DNA from: SB15 sp964639245
GTDB lineage: Bacteria > Chloroflexota > Anaerolineae > Aggregatilineales > J027
Assembly (NCBI GenBank): GCA_964639245.1
Contig: CAZXCU010000002.1
Coordinates: 740,993 to 804,992, forward strand
Reading direction: 5' to 3'
Length of the DNA stretch: 64,000 bases
Shown: positions 16,681 through 25,715 of the stretch, one piece after another
How the letters are laid out: every line of letters starts with the position of its first letter
How positions within the stretch are numbered: the first letter of the stretch is position 1
Translations under genes and position numbers: made by a program
Notes under the pieces: generated by a model
Databases searched by the model: none
Told to the model about the DNA's origin: nothing
Seen by the model: the letters and a program-made list of their open reading frames with translations, nothing else

Positions 16681-17809
16681 TGGAAGCACGTTGAATGAAT
16701 GGGGCGGGCAATAAGTAACGCTGAGCCGGAAAGTTTTCGCCCGCCAAGCGACGCAGCAACAAGTCCGCGCTCTGGCGACCAATCGCTTCGCCGGGCAACG
16801 CAAATGTAGAGAGAGGCACTTCAAAGTGACGGACGGTAATCAAATCGTCTACCGAAATGAGCGAGACATCTTGTGGAATCCGCAAGTTGAGTTCACGCAG
16901 CGCTTTGTAGACTCCCATCGCAGTTATATCATTAAAGCAAAACGCGGCGGTAGGGCGGGCTTCCTTCCAAATTTTATAAGCCGCTTTATGAGCAGGCACT
17001 GCCAAATGTTCACTCTGGCTGCCATCGCTGCTCGTTTCAATCGGAAATTCTGCCATTTCGATAATTTGGGGTTCAAGACCCATTTCCAACATGGCTTCTC
17101 GATAGCCATTTGCCCGATCTTGTCCGGTACTGTAATCCAGCAAACCAATGTGAATAATCCGTTCATGTCCCAATGCGATCAGGTGTTTAGCCGCTTGATA
17201 ACCAATCTGGTAATTATCTGTCGCTACACAGTCTATTTCGCGGTAGCGTTCGCTGCGCCGACCAATAAAGACAACCGGAATTTGCGCTTGGCGCATTTCA
17301 CTAATCAGGTCATCAATCCGACTCAAATCGCCATGACGGGGCGGAGTAATCGCCATGCCAGCAATACCCCGCGCCAGCATTTCACGCTCAATCCGCGCAA
17401 ACACATCGGTACTATCGTTATGCAGCGACATCATGATGCTATAGCCCGCTTCTTGCAAGCGCTGGCTAAAGGCTGCCGCAAGTTGGGGGTAGAAAAAATG
17501 AAAATTGGGGCTAGAAACCACCAACCCAATCAATCCCGACCCAACTGTGATGGGCTGTCGCTCCAGAATAAAACTCCCCGTTCCAGCAATACTTTGCAGC
17601 AGATTACGCTGGGTCAAGGTGCTAATCGCTTGCCGCACCGTTGCACGGCTAATGTTCAATTCCTGTTGCAAGATGCGTTCGGATGGCAATTTTTCACCTG
17701 CCACCAACGTGCCATCCATAATTTGGGCTTCAATCCCTTCGCTCAAACGAAGGTGAAGCGGGGCGGGGGTGGGCATATTCATAAAGGCACGCAGCCGATT
17801 AAAGTCCAT
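16646..17809 (-). CDS. GntR-type DNA-binding / LacI-type sensor regulator
   Basis: A 387-residue regulator with an N-terminal winged helix of the GntR type (about 15-85: PLHLRLSEGIEAQI, GEKLPSERILQQELNISRATVRQAI) and a C-terminal periplasmic-binding-like sugar sensor of the LacI/GalR type (about 95-380). This combination is the AraR arrangement. It lies convergent to kduD and divergent from the transporter operon, between the two operons it most likely controls. Candidate operator copies are at 13937-13948 and around 17826-17845. Probably a repressor released by a sugar or uronate. Confidence 0.9.
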   Translation of the reverse strand: MDFNRLRAFMNMPTPAPLHLRLSEGIEAQIMDGTLVAGEKLPSERILQQELNISRATVRQAISTLTQRNLLQSIAGTGSFILERQPITVGSGLIGLVVSSPNFHFFYPQLAAAFSQRLQEAGYSIMMSLHNDSTDVFARIEREMLARGIAGMAITPPRHGDLSRIDDLISEMRQAQIPVVFIGRRSERYREIDCVATDNYQIGYQAAKHLIALGHERIIHIGLLDYSTGQDRANGYREAMLEMGLEPQIIEMAEFPIETSSDGSQSEHLAVPAHKAAYKIWKEARPTAAFCFNDITAMGVYKALRELNLRIPQDVSLISVDDLITVRHFEVPLSTFALPGEAIGRQSADLLLRRLAGENFPAQRYLLPAPFIQRASISVPTNHHLQE

Positions 17810-17825
17810 TCCTTGCTCCCTAACA

Positions 17826-17845
17826 TACCAGTCCGTACCAATAGC
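17826..17845. promoter_or_regulatory. Candidate GntR operator, degenerate copy
   Basis: Within the divergent spacer, CCAGTCCGTACCAATAG shares the 10 bases GTACCAATAG with the GH88 promoter site; the other arm is degenerate (CAGTCC instead of TGGTAC). Placed to allow autoregulation and control of the binding protein operon. Confidence 0.6.
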
Positions 17846-17886
17846 CTATCGCTATTCGGAATATCCGTCAAATTTAGGAGATTGTC

Positions 17887-19326
17887 ATGTTACAAAAATT
17901 TCGTTTAGGAGTTCTTTTCATAACTGTTGTTACGCTGTTGATGAATTCATTTGCCTTCGCGCAAGATGAAGAAGTCACCCTCAAAATTATGCACTGGTCA
18001 ACCGAGCAAGAGGCGTTCTACCAGCAGGTTGCTGAAGAATTCAATAAAGAATATCCCAATATCAAATTGGAAGTCGAAATTTTAGCCCAATCAGACTACC
18101 GCGAAGCGCTGCCTTTGCTCTTCCAGCAAAATGAGGCCCCGGATATTTTCTTCTGGATCAGCCAATCCAACCGTGTTTTGACCGCCGCCGAACTGCGCGA
18201 TTTCGGTTGGGTTAGCCCACTTGCCGGTGCGGATTCCGATTGGCAAGCCCGTTTCCCCGAAAATTCGTTCATTGAGGGTGTCAATACTTTTGAAGGCGAA
18301 GTCTACGGCTTTCCTTTTAATGACAATCTTATCTGGGGGCCGGGTTATATGTTCTATGACCGGGCGGCTTTTGAAGCGGCAGGCCTTGACCCCGACTCCC
18401 CCCCCGCCACATGGAGCGAACTGCGGGCAGTTTGCGAACAAATTGTCGAAGCGGGGACAACCCCTTACTGCTTGGCTGTCCCGTTAAAAGAAACGCACTT
18501 CCAACGCACTTGGTATGCGATTGCTGGGTCAATTATGACCGACAGCTTTTTTGACTACCAAACTGGCACATATGCCATTGATGACCCACGCATGTTAGAA
18601 GCCTTCAATTATATTCAGGGGTTGTTTAATGACGAACTGGTCGTGCCGGGGGTGGAAGATGCAAACTTTATGCGTCAAGCAATGGGCAATGGGTTAGCCG
18701 CCATTTATTTCGATGGCGCTTGGATGCCGAGTGTCTTTAAGAGCATGGGATTTGAAAATCTGGATTTAGGCGTTGCCGCTACCCCTGTGCCGGACAATGC
18801 CCCCGCCAGCAAACTTTCTCAGAGCTTCAGCGAAAACAAATATTTCGTGAGCAGCCAAACCGAGCATCCTGAAGAAGCGTGGTTATTTATTGAATGGATG
18901 ACTCGCCCGGATGGTTTCTTTGCGACCAATTACTTGAACGCAGGTTTTGGAACGCTTGCCTATGCTGATAATGCCGCGCTGATTACCGACCCGGTGTTTA
19001 AATATATGGCAGAAGAAATTGGCCCGAACTTGCGTGTGTTCTATCCCGAACCGGTCTTGGCTTGCCCGGATGCCGCAAAATCGGAAGCCTTCCGCGCCGC
19101 CAATGCCATCCGTCCGAACTGGGAATTTGAAGAAATGGTCGAAGCGCTGGTGAACGGTTCTGACTTTACCTCTGTCGCAGCTGAAATCGCCGAAGCCAAA
19201 GATGCGGCCTTCCAAGAAACCATTGAAACAGAAGCCGCAAACGGTCTCAACGTCTCGCTGGAATGTTTTACCTTCCCGACCTTTGACTACACAGCCAACT
19301 ACGAACTCTCCAACTACCAAGACTAA
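17887..19326 (+). CDS. Sugar ABC transporter binding protein (SBP family 1)
   Basis: A 479-residue extracytoplasmic binding protein for oligosaccharides. Signal peptide about 1-25 (ending SFAFAQ). Family features: MHWSTEQEAFYQQVAEEFNK-type N-terminal lobe, RNRVLTAAELRD region, and SENKYFVSSQTEHPEEAWLFIEWM in lobe 2. AGGAG at 17877-17881 sits 5 bases from the ATG. First gene of the operon with two CUT1 permeases and GH2. No transporter ATPase is encoded here; such systems often share one MsiK-like ATPase. Ligand probably a uronic-acid oligosaccharide, from context. Confidence 0.9.
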   Translation: MLQKFRLGVLFITVVTLLMNSFAFAQDEEVTLKIMHWSTEQEAFYQQVAEEFNKEYPNIKLEVEILAQSDYREALPLLFQQNEAPDIFFWISQSNRVLTAAELRDFGWVSPLAGADSDWQARFPENSFIEGVNTFEGEVYGFPFNDNLIWGPGYMFYDRAAFEAAGLDPDSPPATWSELRAVCEQIVEAGTTPYCLAVPLKETHFQRTWYAIAGSIMTDSFFDYQTGTYAIDDPRMLEAFNYIQGLFNDELVVPGVEDANFMRQAMGNGLAAIYFDGAWMPSVFKSMGFENLDLGVAATPVPDNAPASKLSQSFSENKYFVSSQTEHPEEAWLFIEWMTRPDGFFATNYLNAGFGTLAYADNAALITDPVFKYMAEEIGPNLRVFYPEPVLACPDAAKSEAFRAANAIRPNWEFEEMVEALVNGSDFTSVAAEIAEAKDAAFQETIETEAANGLNVSLECFTFPTFDYTANYELSNYQD

Positions 19327-19385
19327 GGTTGCATCTCGGGGCAGAGGCCAAAACTCCTCTGCCCTTTTTCTCAAGGAGGTTTCTC

Positions 19386-20345
19386 ATGGAGCAAGCGAAA
19401 AAAATGGCTGTTCCTGTTAGCCAAGTTTCCCCCAAAGGCCAACTCAACCGCACCCCCTATGGGTGGGTCTATTTATTTTTAGCCCCTTTCTTGATTTTAT
19501 ATCTTGGTTTTACGATTTGGCCGCTGGTTGCAACTGCCTATTATTCATTTTTTGAGTGGAACGGCATTGAACCCTTAGATAATTTTGTTGGAATAGGAAA
19601 TTATCAAACCATCGCCAGTGACCCGGTGTTCTGGGAAGCGTTTCGGAACACATTGGTCTTTGCGATTTTGAATACCGCGATTAAATTGCCCTTGTCATTG
19701 TTCGCGGCAGTTTGGCTAACGCGGCGCTGGCTGTGGTTAAAGCGGTTGTGGCGAACAGTCTTTTTCGCCCCCATGGTCATTCCAGTGGCGCTAGCGGGGT
19801 TGGTGTTCACCTTTTTATTGAATCCCGCCAACGGTGCGGTCAATGATTTTCTTAAAGAGGCGGGTGCAATCGAAAAACCGATTGGCTTTTTGTCTGAAAA
19901 ACCCCTGCCAATGATTAGCCTTGTTCTCATCTCTGTCTGGCAAATTTTCGGGCAATATATGATTTACTGGATGGCAGCCCTCACCAATGTCCCCGAAGAA
20001 CTCTATGAGGCAGCGGAATTGGACGGTGCGGGCGAATGGGGCAAACTGCGTTTTATTACCTTGCCAATTATTCGCCCGGTCTCGAACATCATTTTTTTCC
20101 TCGCCTTTGTGAATGCACTCAAAGTTTTTGGGTTGGTGGTCACGCTGACAGGAGGGGGGCCGGGCAACGATACCTATGTGGTTTCCTATTTTATTTACAC
20201 CCGTGCTTTTACGGAATTTCCCTTCCAATATGGCTATGCGTCGGCGGCTGCACTGCTGTTTGGGATAAGCATGTTAGCTGCTGTCACTCTTCAAGGTCTG
20301 ATTGTGACCCATGCCCAAAAACGCCGCACCGAGTATGGAATATAA
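19386..20345 (+). CDS. Sugar ABC transporter permease, MalF type
   Basis: A 319-residue permease with six predicted membrane segments. The EAA loop is EELYEAAELDGAGEWGKLRF, and TLTGGGPGNDT marks the MalF/UgpA group. The ATG at 19386 follows a strong ribosome site AAGGAGG at 19373-19379; a longer frame would start inside the spacer. The 60-base gap after the binding protein gene contains an interrupted inverted repeat GGCAGAGG/CCTCTGCC that may slow transcription. Confidence 0.92.
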   Translation: MEQAKKMAVPVSQVSPKGQLNRTPYGWVYLFLAPFLILYLGFTIWPLVATAYYSFFEWNGIEPLDNFVGIGNYQTIASDPVFWEAFRNTLVFAILNTAIKLPLSLFAAVWLTRRWLWLKRLWRTVFFAPMVIPVALAGLVFTFLLNPANGAVNDFLKEAGAIEKPIGFLSEKPLPMISLVLISVWQIFGQYMIYWMAALTNVPEELYEAAELDGAGEWGKLRFITLPIIRPVSNIIFFLAFVNALKVFGLVVTLTGGGPGNDTYVVSYFIYTRAFTEFPFQYGYASAAALLFGISMLAAVTLQGLIVTHAQKRRTEYGI

Positions 20346-20348
20346 CCC

Positions 20349-21182
20349 ATGAAAATGAGCCGTTTTACCCGTTTCAACATCTTGTCCTTAATCGTCCTTA
20401 CGGCGATATCGTTTTTCTGGATTTACCCGTTTTTGTGGGTCATTGCTGCCGCCTTTAAAACCCAGCGCGAAATGTTCCTCTCTGGCGCGAAATTGATGCC
20501 GGAAAAACTGCTGTGGGATAATTTTGAACGGGCATGGGTCGAGGCCAACTTCAATACCTACTTTTTAAACACCGTTATCTATTCTGTTTCCGCCACCGTC
20601 ATTGCAGTGATTCTGTCTGCCACCGCAGGCTACGTTCTTGCCCGCTATGAATTTTTGGGCAAAAAGTTCCTGTTTCGACTGCTGCTCGCCACGCTGTTTA
20701 TCCCCATCGCCAGCATCATCATTCCTCAATTCAATCTCATTCGAACGATGGGGTTGTTGAATACACGAGCAGGTGTGATTCTGGCAATGGCAGGCGGGGG
20801 TGGGGCGCTGTATGTGTTGCTATTCAAAGGTTTTTTTGAGACTATCCCCGAAGAAATCTTTGACTCTGCCAAAATTGATGGCGCTAACTTCCTCCAAATG
20901 TTTTCGTTGGTGCTGCCCCTCTCACGTCCCATCATCGGAACCGTGATTATTTTCCAATTTTTGCATACATGGAATGAGTTCAACATCCCACTTATTTTCA
21001 CACTCACCAAACCTGAACTCCGCAATCTCGCGGTGGGAATGTATGCGTTTCAGGGGGAACATGCCTTCGATTGGACAGGCTTTGCAGCAGGAACGGTTTT
21101 CTCGATTATGCCCGTTTTACTCATTTTCTTCATCTTTCAAGGTTATTTTGTACGCGGTTTATCCGGGGCGGTGAAAGGCTAA
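20349..21182 (+). CDS. Sugar ABC transporter permease, MalG type
   Basis: A 277-residue partner permease with six membrane segments and the EAA loop EEIFDSAKIDGANFLQMFSL. It ends in a TAATG overlap with the glycosidase gene, so import and hydrolysis are translationally coupled. Confidence 0.92.
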   Translation: MKMSRFTRFNILSLIVLTAISFFWIYPFLWVIAAAFKTQREMFLSGAKLMPEKLLWDNFERAWVEANFNTYFLNTVIYSVSATVIAVILSATAGYVLARYEFLGKKFLFRLLLATLFIPIASIIIPQFNLIRTMGLLNTRAGVILAMAGGGGALYVLLFKGFFETIPEEIFDSAKIDGANFLQMFSLVLPLSRPIIGTVIIFQFLHTWNEFNIPLIFTLTKPELRNLAVGMYAFQGEHAFDWTGFAAGTVFSIMPVLLIFFIFQGYFVRGLSGAVKG

Positions 21183-23455
21183 TGCAGCGGCCTCATCGAA
21201 TCAATCTGAATGCAGATTGGCAGTTTCAGTTTGAACAACAACGACCCGAAACTGTTCATCTGCCACATAGCTGGAATGCGCTTGACACAATGGAAGTCCG
21301 GCTTGACCAACACTATCGGCGCGGTGTAGGTGTCTATACAAAAAGAATCACCCCTCCCACTTTGACAGAACGCCTGTGGTTGGAAATTGAAGCCGCATCC
21401 CAAAAAGCTAAAGTCTATCAAGATGGGCTTTTGATTGGAGAACATGCAGGGGGGTATACCGCTTTTACAGTCGAAATAACTGCCCGCCAACCGTTTGAAC
21501 TGCGAATCGAAGTGGATAACCGCCCCGACCCGGACTTAATTCCTTCGGACATGTCCGATTTTTTCTTGTACGGCGGATTAACCCGTAACCTCTGGTTATA
21601 TGCCACCGGACAAATCCGCCTGGAAAAGATTTTTATTGATACGCAGATTGCAAATAAACAAGGTTTCATCAATTTCCGTGGCAGTCTTTCCGACACCGCG
21701 TCCCAGCCATTGACCTTAGAAGTCGAAATTACAGAGGGTTCATCCGCAAACACAACCCATTTTGCATTATCAGCCAGCCGAGATTTTCAATTTGACCTAA
21801 CCCCGGTTCAAAATCCTAGGCTGTGGTCGCCTGACCAGCCGCATTTATATATTGTCTCTGTCAAATTGATGCAGAACGAAAAGATTCTCGACCACCTTCA
21901 TTTAAAAATTGGCTTTCGGACATTTGAATTTCCTATAGGAGGGGCGTTTTATTTGAATGGTGAAAGGTTACTGCTCAAGGGTACACATCGGCATGAAGAT
22001 TGGGCGGGCTATGGCAGTGCTGTTCCTGATGAACTTACCTGCCAAGAATTAGTACAGATTAAAGCTGCGGGCTTTAATTTCATCCGATTAGGGCATTATC
22101 CTCAAACACCCATCGTGCTGGAAATGTGCGATGCGTTGGGGATACTGGTTTGGGAGGAGCTTCCTTGGTGCCGGGGAGGGGTTGGGGGAGACTTATTCAA
22201 AACGCAAACGAAAAACATGCTCATTGAGATGATTGAGCAGCACTATCATCACCCCTCAATTATTTTTTGGGGCTTGGGCAATGAACTGGATTGGGAAAGT
22301 GAACACCCCGCCTCCTCTGATGAAAAAGTTGCCGCGTTTTTAACCGAACTGCACAACCTTTCCCACGAGCGAGACTCATCCCGCTTAACCGCCTTACGCC
22401 GTTTTGAGCCGGGTGCATCCATTGTCGATGTCTACTCGCCCTCCATCTGGTCAGGTTGGTATCGGGGGCGCTATGAGGATTATGAAACGGCATTGCTGGC
22501 TGCGATTGCGCTTTACCCCCGTTTTCTGCATATGGAGTGGGGCGGAGATAGCCATGTCGGGAGGCACTCTGCCGGCCCACATCTGCAAGAAACCATCCCC
22601 CATGAAATCAACCATGAGGAAGTGCCGGGTTTAGCCCTCTCTACCGATGGCCCAGTTCGCGCCAGCCGCGATGGGGATTGGAGCGAAAGTTACATGCTGG
22701 ATGTGATGGAGTGGCATTTACAAGTCCAGGCCAAAATCTCCCATTTGGCAGGCACGGCGCAGTGGGTTTTTAAAGATTTTGGCACGCCGCTTCGTCCCGA
22801 AAACCCTATCCCATATATCAACCAGAAAGGTCTGGTGGATAGAGCCGGCTGCCCTAAAGACGTTTACTTTCTTTTTCAAGCCTATTTTACGGATACACCC
22901 GTTTGTTACATTGAATCTCCAACATGGAAAATTCGCGTTGGGCAACCCGACGAACTCCAGCGTGTGCGGGTTTATTCTAATTGCGAAACCGTTGAACTTT
23001 TCATCAATGAAGTTTCACAAGGGAAAAAAGTCCGCGACGTAACTGCTTTTCCGGCCTCAGGCTTGGTCTGGCATGTCCCGTTTAAACTTGGGCAAAATCA
23101 GCTAATTGCAGTTGGAACAGGGCGTGATGGCAAAGAACGCTCTCACGAAATTTCACAGCGATTTGTTTTGCCAACTCCCGCACAGCCACCAAATTTGATT
23201 TCCGAACTGCAGGCCATTAGCGATACAAAAGTGCTGTTTTCTGTTCAACTGGTAGACCATGCTGAAACCCCTCTTACCCAGCCAGAACAAGTTATTCAAT
23301 TTGAGGCTGTTTCCGGCGGACACCTCCTCAAGAATCAAGGAACGGCAGAGGGTAGCCAAGTTGTCACAACAGCCAATGGTCGTGCTGCCATTTGGGTGAT
23401 TTGTCAATCGCCCGAAGACTTAAAGATAGTTTGTCGGATACAAGAATCATCTTAA
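21182..23455 (+). CDS. GH2 glycosidase, probable beta-glucuronidase or beta-galactosidase
   Basis: A 757-residue GH2 enzyme: sugar-binding jelly roll (about 1-150), Ig-like domain, (beta/alpha)8 barrel (about 250-560), then C-terminal sandwich domains. Acid/base Glu368 in WGLGNELDW, nucleophile Glu452 in LHMEWGGDS. An N-x-K triplet (Asn547, Lys549, YINQKGLV) occupies the place where beta-glucuronidases bind the carboxylate, although some galactosidases share similar residues there. No signal peptide, so it works on imported sugars. With GH88 and KduD in the same regulon, a uronate-containing oligosaccharide is the favoured substrate. Start fixed by the TAATG overlap. Confidence 0.85.
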   Translation: MQRPHRINLNADWQFQFEQQRPETVHLPHSWNALDTMEVRLDQHYRRGVGVYTKRITPPTLTERLWLEIEAASQKAKVYQDGLLIGEHAGGYTAFTVEITARQPFELRIEVDNRPDPDLIPSDMSDFFLYGGLTRNLWLYATGQIRLEKIFIDTQIANKQGFINFRGSLSDTASQPLTLEVEITEGSSANTTHFALSASRDFQFDLTPVQNPRLWSPDQPHLYIVSVKLMQNEKILDHLHLKIGFRTFEFPIGGAFYLNGERLLLKGTHRHEDWAGYGSAVPDELTCQELVQIKAAGFNFIRLGHYPQTPIVLEMCDALGILVWEELPWCRGGVGGDLFKTQTKNMLIEMIEQHYHHPSIIFWGLGNELDWESEHPASSDEKVAAFLTELHNLSHERDSSRLTALRRFEPGASIVDVYSPSIWSGWYRGRYEDYETALLAAIALYPRFLHMEWGGDSHVGRHSAGPHLQETIPHEINHEEVPGLALSTDGPVRASRDGDWSESYMLDVMEWHLQVQAKISHLAGTAQWVFKDFGTPLRPENPIPYINQKGLVDRAGCPKDVYFLFQAYFTDTPVCYIESPTWKIRVGQPDELQRVRVYSNCETVELFINEVSQGKKVRDVTAFPASGLVWHVPFKLGQNQLIAVGTGRDGKERSHEISQRFVLPTPAQPPNLISELQAISDTKVLFSVQLVDHAETPLTQPEQVIQFEAVSGGHLLKNQGTAEGSQVVTTANGRAAIWVICQSPEDLKIVCRIQESS

Positions 23456-23595
23456 AAATTATAGTTACGTTGAAATTCCTCATTTACGGACACCGCAATT
23501 TGTTGCATCCGATAAATAAATACAGTTCTAAAGATGGGAATCATCTGTCCTCAGAGAGAATTTACACAATGATCCTTTCATCACGCCACCGATTT

Positions 23596-23610
23596 TGCGT
23601 AAGGTGCGTT
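23596..23610 (+). repeat. 15-bp repeat TGCGTAAGGTGCGTT, copy 1
   Basis: This 15-mer recurs exactly, inverted, at 27693-27707. The surrounding spacer 23456-23619 lies between two convergent genes and also holds TTTACGGA (23483-23490) and a small hairpin AGATG-GGAAT-CATCT (23532-23546), but no gene. It is probably the trace of a small mobile element. Confidence 0.6.
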
Positions 23611-23619
23611 TTAAATCGT

Positions 23620-24738
23620 CTATACCGATGGTGAATAATCTACAGTAATCCGTTGCCCCAATTCATTACTTTGGATTGCCGCATCAATTAATTGTTGGAT
23701 GCGTAGACCATCGGCAAAGGAAGGGCTTATCGCTTGGTTATTGACAATCCCATCGATAAACTCTCCTATCATCAGTTTCTCTTTGCGGAATACATCCCGA
23801 TATGTGTTATGAACCGTATCATGACGAACAGAACCCCAAATATGATCGGGAATGGGTAATTCCGTAAGCATCCCCTCGCCCACTCTTGCCCCCTTAACCT
23901 GTTGGATCGTATCCCAGTCTGTGAAGCTATAAAGCGTGCCTTTTGAACCATGAAACTCCATGTGATGGGTTTGACCAAAAGGAGTGTCCTCGTAACAGGT
24001 CGCCGAGGCATGGATAACCCCATAGGCACCATTGGCAAACTCTAGCGTCATAATTGCCATATCATCCCCAAGTGGGTACGGTTCACCGTTCGGTCTGGTG
24101 TTGGGTCGCTCCACAAGATTACCAAGCTGACATGAGATGGTTTTTATTTCCCCATAAAACCAGTCTGCAAGATAAAGAAAGTGAGAACCAATATCGCCAA
24201 GAATGCCAGACCCTGCTTTATCAAGGTCTAACCGCCAGAGATATTCGTTTTTTCGGGCATACCCTGTGTAGTACCGCAAATTCAAATGATACGGACGACC
24301 AATATAGTCGGCCTCAATGAGCGCTTTGAGGTATCGTGAAGTCGGCATAAATCGGTACGTAAAAGGAGTCATGTGTTTTACGCCTTTTTCGCGGGCAAGT
24401 TCCAGCATTCGTTGTGCATCCATCGCATTTAGCGCAAGCGGTTTTTCGCAAAGCACATGCAATCCTTGATCGAGAGATTTCATCGTGATTGGATAGTGGG
24501 TATCATTGGCGGTAGCCACAATAATCGCATCCAGTTTGGCGTCTTCAATCATCACATTGTAATCTGTGTAAACGCCGGGGATATGCCATCGATGAGCCAT
24601 CATGTGGGCGCGTTCAGGGTCTCGTCCGCAAATAGCGACGACCTTTGCTTTCGTATGATTGGCAAGGGCTGGCAAATACATCGAATCGACCCACCAACTG
24701 GTGCCGACTATTCCGATTGCGACTGTTTCCATACTCAT
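23620..24738 (-). CDS. Gfo/Idh/MocA-family oxidoreductase
   Basis: A 372-residue NAD(P)-dependent sugar or cyclitol dehydrogenase. Rossmann start AIGIVGTSWWVD, cofactor loop CGRDPERA, and the family motif EKPLALN (Lys active residue) with GDIGSHFLYLADW carrying the catalytic His. It is translated from the same transcript as the IclR regulator, 39 bases upstream, and divergent from the inositol genes. It could oxidise another inositol isomer or its keto form. The other Gfo/Idh protein (30569-31582) is the better candidate for inositol 2-dehydrogenase. Confidence 0.85.
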   Translation of the reverse strand: MSMETVAIGIVGTSWWVDSMYLPALANHTKAKVVAICGRDPERAHMMAHRWHIPGVYTDYNVMIEDAKLDAIIVATANDTHYPITMKSLDQGLHVLCEKPLALNAMDAQRMLELAREKGVKHMTPFTYRFMPTSRYLKALIEADYIGRPYHLNLRYYTGYARKNEYLWRLDLDKAGSGILGDIGSHFLYLADWFYGEIKTISCQLGNLVERPNTRPNGEPYPLGDDMAIMTLEFANGAYGVIHASATCYEDTPFGQTHHMEFHGSKGTLYSFTDWDTIQQVKGARVGEGMLTELPIPDHIWGSVRHDTVHNTYRDVFRKEKLMIGEFIDGIVNNQAISPSFADGLRIQQLIDAAIQSNELGQRITVDYSPSV

Positions 24739-24777
24739 CGAGCTTCTCTTCTCCCAAACATGCTGGCGTTATCAAAT

Positions 24778-25569
24778 TTATTTTCTAGCGGATGTTTGCA
24801 ATTGTGCGGAAAGTTGATACGCTGCGGTCATGACCTGCTGCGCGAGTTCATCTAATCGGTCATCGGTCATCCGCACCGTCGGGCCTGAAATCCCGATACA
24901 GGCGATTGCTTGTTGCCGATGATCATAAACGGGAGCAGCAATACAGCGCACTCCATAATCATTTTCTTCATCATCCAACGCATAGCCCAATTCTCGAATA
25001 GCTTTGAGATGTTTACTGAGGTGGTCAAAAGTGGTGATGGTATGTTGCGTGCGAGCTGGCATCTCAGTAGGTAAGGGGATGTCCGAAAAAGCCAGCAGGC
25101 ACTTCCCAACCGCCGTGCAATGCAAAGGGATCAACCGTCCCACGCCCCCCACGACTCGCAGAGAAGAAGGCGCTTCCACATCATCAATAACCAATGCCTG
25201 TTTTTGTGAATAAACTGCTGTGTGGGCGCATTCGCCTGTCGCGTTCATCAAATCGTAGAGAATGGGTCTTGCTTGGTCGCGGATGGGTACACGATTGAGA
25301 AGCTGCCAACTCACTTGCGTTATTTTTTTGCCGACAATATAGCGGCGTGTACCGGGGTCGGGTTGAGCATAATTGCACTTCACCAGTGTTTGCATCAAAC
25401 GCGAAACCGTACTCTTATCCAGCCCCAATTGAATGGATAATTCAGTAATGCTAAGGCTGTCGTCGGCCTCCACTAACATGTCGAGAATCCGTAAACCACG
25501 CGCTAGGGACTGTACTTCGCTCACTGTTTTGTTACTCGTTACCTTGACTTTTCTCACATTGTGCAACAA
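24778..25569 (-). CDS. IclR-family transcriptional regulator
   Basis: A 263-residue regulator: winged HTH (about 15-75; LDMLVEADDSLSITELSIQLGLDKSTVSRLMQTL) followed by the IclR effector domain (about 90-255) with CTAVGKCLLAF and GVRCIAAPVYDH. Divergent from iolD with a 146-bp shared spacer, so it is the likely regulator of the inositol operon and of its own operon with the Gfo/Idh gene. Inositol operons are more often controlled by IolR of the DeoR or LacI type, so an IclR controller is less usual. Confidence 0.9.
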   Translation of the reverse strand: MLHNVRKVKVTSNKTVSEVQSLARGLRILDMLVEADDSLSITELSIQLGLDKSTVSRLMQTLVKCNYAQPDPGTRRYIVGKKITQVSWQLLNRVPIRDQARPILYDLMNATGECAHTAVYSQKQALVIDDVEAPSSLRVVGGVGRLIPLHCTAVGKCLLAFSDIPLPTEMPARTQHTITTFDHLSKHLKAIRELGYALDDEENDYGVRCIAAPVYDHRQQAIACIGISGPTVRMTDDRLDELAQQVMTAAYQLSAQLQTSARK

Positions 25570-25602
25570 AAATCACAATAAGTCTACTCTTGGTCTGATT
25601 TG

Positions 25603-25631
25603 TTGACAATGACAAGAGCGAATACTACAAT
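25603..25631 (+). promoter_or_regulatory. Sigma-70 promoter of the iol operon
   Basis: TTGACA (25603-25608), 17-base spacer, TACAAT (25626-25631). TTTGTTG occurs at 25599-25605 and 25640-25646, and inverted (CAACAAA) at 25564-25570, flanking the promoter; these are candidate binding half-sites for the IclR regulator. AAGGAG at 25701-25706 serves the iolD ATG. Confidence 0.75.
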
Positions 25632-25715
25632 CGAGGGAGTTTGTTGTGTATAGAAAAATTACTGCCTCGCATGGGGCGACAAAATGATTTTATTTTTATT
25701 AAGGAGTAATTACGA

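Noticed and set aside
16826..17908. 360-residue open frame opposite the GntR-type regulator
   Set aside because: It mirrors the regulator over its length, has no family features and no ribosome site; the regulator is unmistakable.
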